Shown piece by piece: positions 61,781-64,000 of a DNA stretch of 64,000 nt (the stretch's first letter is position 1; each line of letters opens with the position of its first letter). Source of the DNA: an uncultured Bacteriovorax sp. (GTDB lineage Bacteria > Bdellovibrionota > Bacteriovoracia > Bacteriovoracales > Bacteriovoracaceae); assembly GCA_946481315.1 (NCBI GenBank), contig CAMLMH010000001.1:124001-188000 (forward strand), written 5' to 3'. The position numbers and the translations under genes are program-made. The notes beneath the pieces are model-generated. The model had not been told where the DNA came from. It saw only the letters and a list, made by a program, of their open reading frames with translations, and ran no database searches.

Positions 61781-63265
61781 ATGAGTGTTAAATTGCCAAC
61801 TAAAATAATCAACTGTGAAAACTTTGTGAACAATCAGTTTATCAAAGGTTCTGGAGAGCGTACTTATGTCGTTTCTCCTTACAACGGAAAACCTATCGGA
61901 GAATTTCATGCTTCGACCGCTGCTGATGTCGATGCTGCTGCTCTTGCAGCCAAAAAAGCACAGACGCTGTGGGCTGATGTTCCGATGAAAGAGCGCACGA
62001 AAGTGATGTTTAACTTTCGCAATATTCTCATGCGCGATCTGGAAGAGATCTCCCATTTGAAAAGTTCAGAGTCTGGAAAAAGTTTCGAAGAAGGAAAGGC
62101 TGGTCTTTTAAAAGGGATCGAAGTTTTAGAATTTGCCATCGCTCTACAGAATATGGATCTCGGTGGAAAAGTTGAAGTCTCCCGCGGAGTGAGCTGTGAA
62201 TATCGTCGTGAACCAGTCGGTGTCGTTGCCAACATTACTCCTTTTAATTTCCCGGCCATGGTTCCAATGTGGACGATTCCTATTGCTCTTACTTTAGGTA
62301 ATGCTTACATCTGGAAACCTTCAGAAAAAACACCACTGACTTCGATGAAAATTGCAGCTGCTCTAAAAGAAGCCGGTCTTCCTGATGGATTGTTTCAGGT
62401 TTTGCAAGGTGGAAAGGAAACGGTTGAGGCGATTATCGATCACGAAGCAGTTAAAGCTATCGGGTTTGTTGGTTCAACAAAAATTGCCAAAATGGTTTAC
62501 GACCGCGGAACTCTTTTAGGTAAACGTGTTCTTGCTCTTGGGGGAGCAAAAAATCATATCGTACTTCTTCCTGATGCTAATCCGGAAATAGCCGGAGTGG
62601 GAATCAGCGATTCATTCACCGGTTGTGCCGGTCAGCGCTGTATGGCCGCTTCTGTTCTTCTGGCGGTTGGTGATAAAAAAGACACAGATAAACATATTGA
62701 AAAAATTATTGAACGGGCCAAGTCGCTTCAGCTTGGAAAAGATATGGGAGCGATCATTACCAGCGCCCAGGTTAAGTTTTTAAAAGACGCTATCTCTAAA
62801 GCAGAAGCGGCAGGAGCAAAAGTTCTGCTGGATGGGCGAACTGCTACTCCACCAAAAGGGATGGAAGAAGGTAACTGGATTGGGCCCACAGTTCTGGATA
62901 ACGTTCAGCCTGGTTCAGAAGCAGCGACTGTTGAATTATTTGGACCGGTTCTTAGTATTGTTCGCTGTAAAGACATTACCGAAGCCATGAAAATTGAAAA
63001 CAGCGTGACTTATGGAAATGCCTGTTCCGTTTTCACTTCAAGCGGAGCACTCGCGGAAAAAGTTATTAAAATGGCTTCGACTGGGATGGTTGGTGTAAAT
63101 GTTGGTGTTCCTGTTCCACGTGAGCCGTTTTCGTTCGGTGGAGTCAATGCTTCTAAGTACGGTCATGGTGATATCACCGGAATTCACTCCCTGGATTTCT
63201 GGTCGAACATAAAGAAAGTCACGGTTAAATGGGAAAAACAAAACGACAACAACTGGATGTCTTAA
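61781..63265 (+). CDS. mmsA: Methylmalonate/malonate-semialdehyde dehydrogenase (acylating)
   Basis: 494 residues. The aldehyde dehydrogenase fold has the MMSDH-type stretches SRGVSCEYRREPVGVV, PFNFPAMVPMW, ALGGAKNHIVLLPDA and the catalytic Cys in GCAGQRCMA. It oxidises methylmalonate or malonate semialdehyde to propionyl- or acetyl-CoA. The next gene is a uracil-degradation-type protein, so malonate semialdehyde from pyrimidines is a plausible substrate. 18 bp separate the two genes. Confidence 0.93.
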   Translation: MSVKLPTKIINCENFVNNQFIKGSGERTYVVSPYNGKPIGEFHASTAADVDAAALAAKKAQTLWADVPMKERTKVMFNFRNILMRDLEEISHLKSSESGKSFEEGKAGLLKGIEVLEFAIALQNMDLGGKVEVSRGVSCEYRREPVGVVANITPFNFPAMVPMWTIPIALTLGNAYIWKPSEKTPLTSMKIAAALKEAGLPDGLFQVLQGGKETVEAIIDHEAVKAIGFVGSTKIAKMVYDRGTLLGKRVLALGGAKNHIVLLPDANPEIAGVGISDSFTGCAGQRCMAASVLLAVGDKKDTDKHIEKIIERAKSLQLGKDMGAIITSAQVKFLKDAISKAEAAGAKVLLDGRTATPPKGMEEGNWIGPTVLDNVQPGSEAATVELFGPVLSIVRCKDITEAMKIENSVTYGNACSVFTSSGALAEKVIKMASTGMVGVNVGVPVPREPFSFGGVNASKYGHGDITGIHSLDFWSNIKKVTVKWEKQNDNNWMS

Positions 63266-63283
63266 AATAGAGGTAGAGAGAGT

Positions 63284-64000
63284 ATGAGTACAGACACAGC
63301 AGATAAATTCAAAAGATCAGCGCACGTCATTCTTACGTCACATTCCAAGCAGGTTTATAAACACAGCCTGCCGATTCATTGGGGAGCAAAAAGTCCGGTT
63401 GAACGAGGACCAGTCATTGCTTCACTGACTGATGTAAAAGAAAGAAACGCGATCGGAACACATAGTGGATCTTATTCTGTCTATCGTGCCCTATCTATTG
63501 CTCAGGGGAAATACGACACTAACCATAAGCCAGATCTTCACAACACGGAAAGCCCGGTTGATATCGGGCCATATGAATCGTGGTTTGAGCCGGAGAAAAT
63601 GGTTTCAATCGATCCATGGGGATTAGATGTTCAGATTAATTTCAAAGATTATTTTGAAAAAGGATATGACATTCGCCCAACGATCTCGGTCACTCAAGCT
63701 CACTTGCAATTACCGGAAATCCATACAGCCATTGAAGCCGGTCGCTTGAAGGTTGATGGGAAGATCATTAAAGAAAACCGTGATATTAAAGTTACCAAAG
63801 TGGCCATAGAGCCAGTGTGGTACTTACCGGGAATCGCAAAACGTCTCGGCGTGGATGAGGGAGAGCTCAGAAAAATTTTATTCCAGGAAACTGGAGGAAT
63901 GTTTCCTGAACTGGTCACTAGACCTGATTTAAAAGTTCTCCTTCCACCTATCGGAAGCACGACTGTTTATATTTTCGGAAACCCTGCAGACCTGGCTAAA
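63284..64000 (+). CDS. GTP cyclohydrolase II-like protein, URC1 type (3' end missing)
   Basis: 239 residues are visible with no stop before the window edge. The N-terminal domain has WGAKSPVERGPVIASL, RNAIGTHSGSYSVYRAL, DIRPTISVTQAHL, VAIEPVWYLPGIA and TGGMFPELVTRPD, all typical of the GTP-cyclohydrolase N-terminal domain of URC1-type proteins. These act in the URC route of uracil catabolism. The RibA-like catalytic half lies beyond the window. Cotranscription with the upstream dehydrogenase is likely. Confidence 0.88.
   Translation, partial: MSTDTADKFKRSAHVILTSHSKQVYKHSLPIHWGAKSPVERGPVIASLTDVKERNAIGTHSGSYSVYRALSIAQGKYDTNHKPDLHNTESPVDIGPYESWFEPEKMVSIDPWGLDVQINFKDYFEKGYDIRPTISVTQAHLQLPEIHTAIEAGRLKVDGKIIKENRDIKVTKVAIEPVWYLPGIAKRLGVDEGELRKILFQETGGMFPELVTRPDLKVLLPPIGSTTVYIFGNPADLAK

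Noticed and set aside
1..64000. CRISPR arrays, insertion sequences, phage genes or integration sites
   Set aside because: No regularly spaced repeats, transposase or integrase genes were found, and the only tRNA has no adjacent duplicated 3' end that I could see.

Overview
The window reads as a stretch of AT-rich, Gram-negative bacterial chromosome with tightly packed genes. Many 4-bp start/stop overlaps occur, and there are no insertion sequences, phage genes or CRISPR arrays. More than a dozen orphan proteins of 100-670 residues with Sec signal peptides sit between housekeeping genes. There are also several stand-alone histidine kinases, a class-A RNase P RNA, murein transglycosylases and aromatic amino acid catabolism. 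This mix resembles predatory Bdellovibrionota (Bacteriovorax/Peredibacter type), but that placement is an inference from gene style, not a proof.

Layout. 1-930: 3' part of a 2-oxo acid dehydrogenase E1 beta gene. 1022-8732: an eight-gene, mostly overlapping operon. It encodes an SGNH-like/TPR protein, two tandem sugar-amidotransferase paralogues (the first with a ruined PP-loop), an SxtJ-like and a 53-residue SxtK-like (DUF5989) membrane protein, a NodU/CmcH-type carbamoyltransferase, a sulfatase-fold protein lacking metal ligands, and a cytochrome c'-like protein. This is the most novel-looking system in the window and looks like a pathway for carbamoylating an envelope glycan or small molecule. 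8721-13000: secreted orphans, a YjjG-like HAD phosphatase and a truncated ComEC-like protein. 12474-14896: nadC-nadB. 14897-18100: a structured gap, a pentapeptide-repeat protein, a HTH regulator behind direct repeats, a vWA-like secreted protein, and mutY. 18565-18895 (-): rnpB.

19330-24225: lytic transglycosylase, Zn-ribbon coiled-coil protein, and aroC-aroB-aroA, with aroC apparently leaderless. 24607-27151: flavin reductase, plsC-like acyltransferase (also apparently leaderless) and hmgA. 27315-31386: a chemoreceptor, then fumarylacetoacetase and a HisC-like aminotransferase, which with hmgA suggest tyrosine breakdown. 31477-37418: DUF309, GT9-like, BON-domain, a three-repeat secreted protein, dapF, a second transglycosylase and a secreted orphan. 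37488-39493 (-): a histidine kinase with an ethylene-receptor-type membrane domain plus a response regulator. 40175-43073: secreted orphans, an HExxH protease and a DUF4337 protein.

43146-48791 (-): an operon of a hybrid kinase with three receiver domains, CheR, CheB and a receiver-kinase. This is a chemotaxis-like signalling module without flagellar partners nearby. 48898-48974 (-): tRNA(CAT) with its promoter and terminator. 49074-51931: tlyA, a LOG-family enzyme, cytochrome c and a gamma-carbonic-anhydrase-like protein. 51933-56630: secreted or membrane orphans, a DUF374 acyltransferase and a 2OG-Fe(II) oxygenase. 56707-60697: two TerC paralogues flanking a NhaR-like LysR regulator and a bacterial eRF1-like (baeRF) gene. 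61164-64000: msrB, methylmalonate/malonate-semialdehyde dehydrogenase, and the 5' part of a GTP-cyclohydrolase-II-like gene of the URC (uracil catabolism) type.
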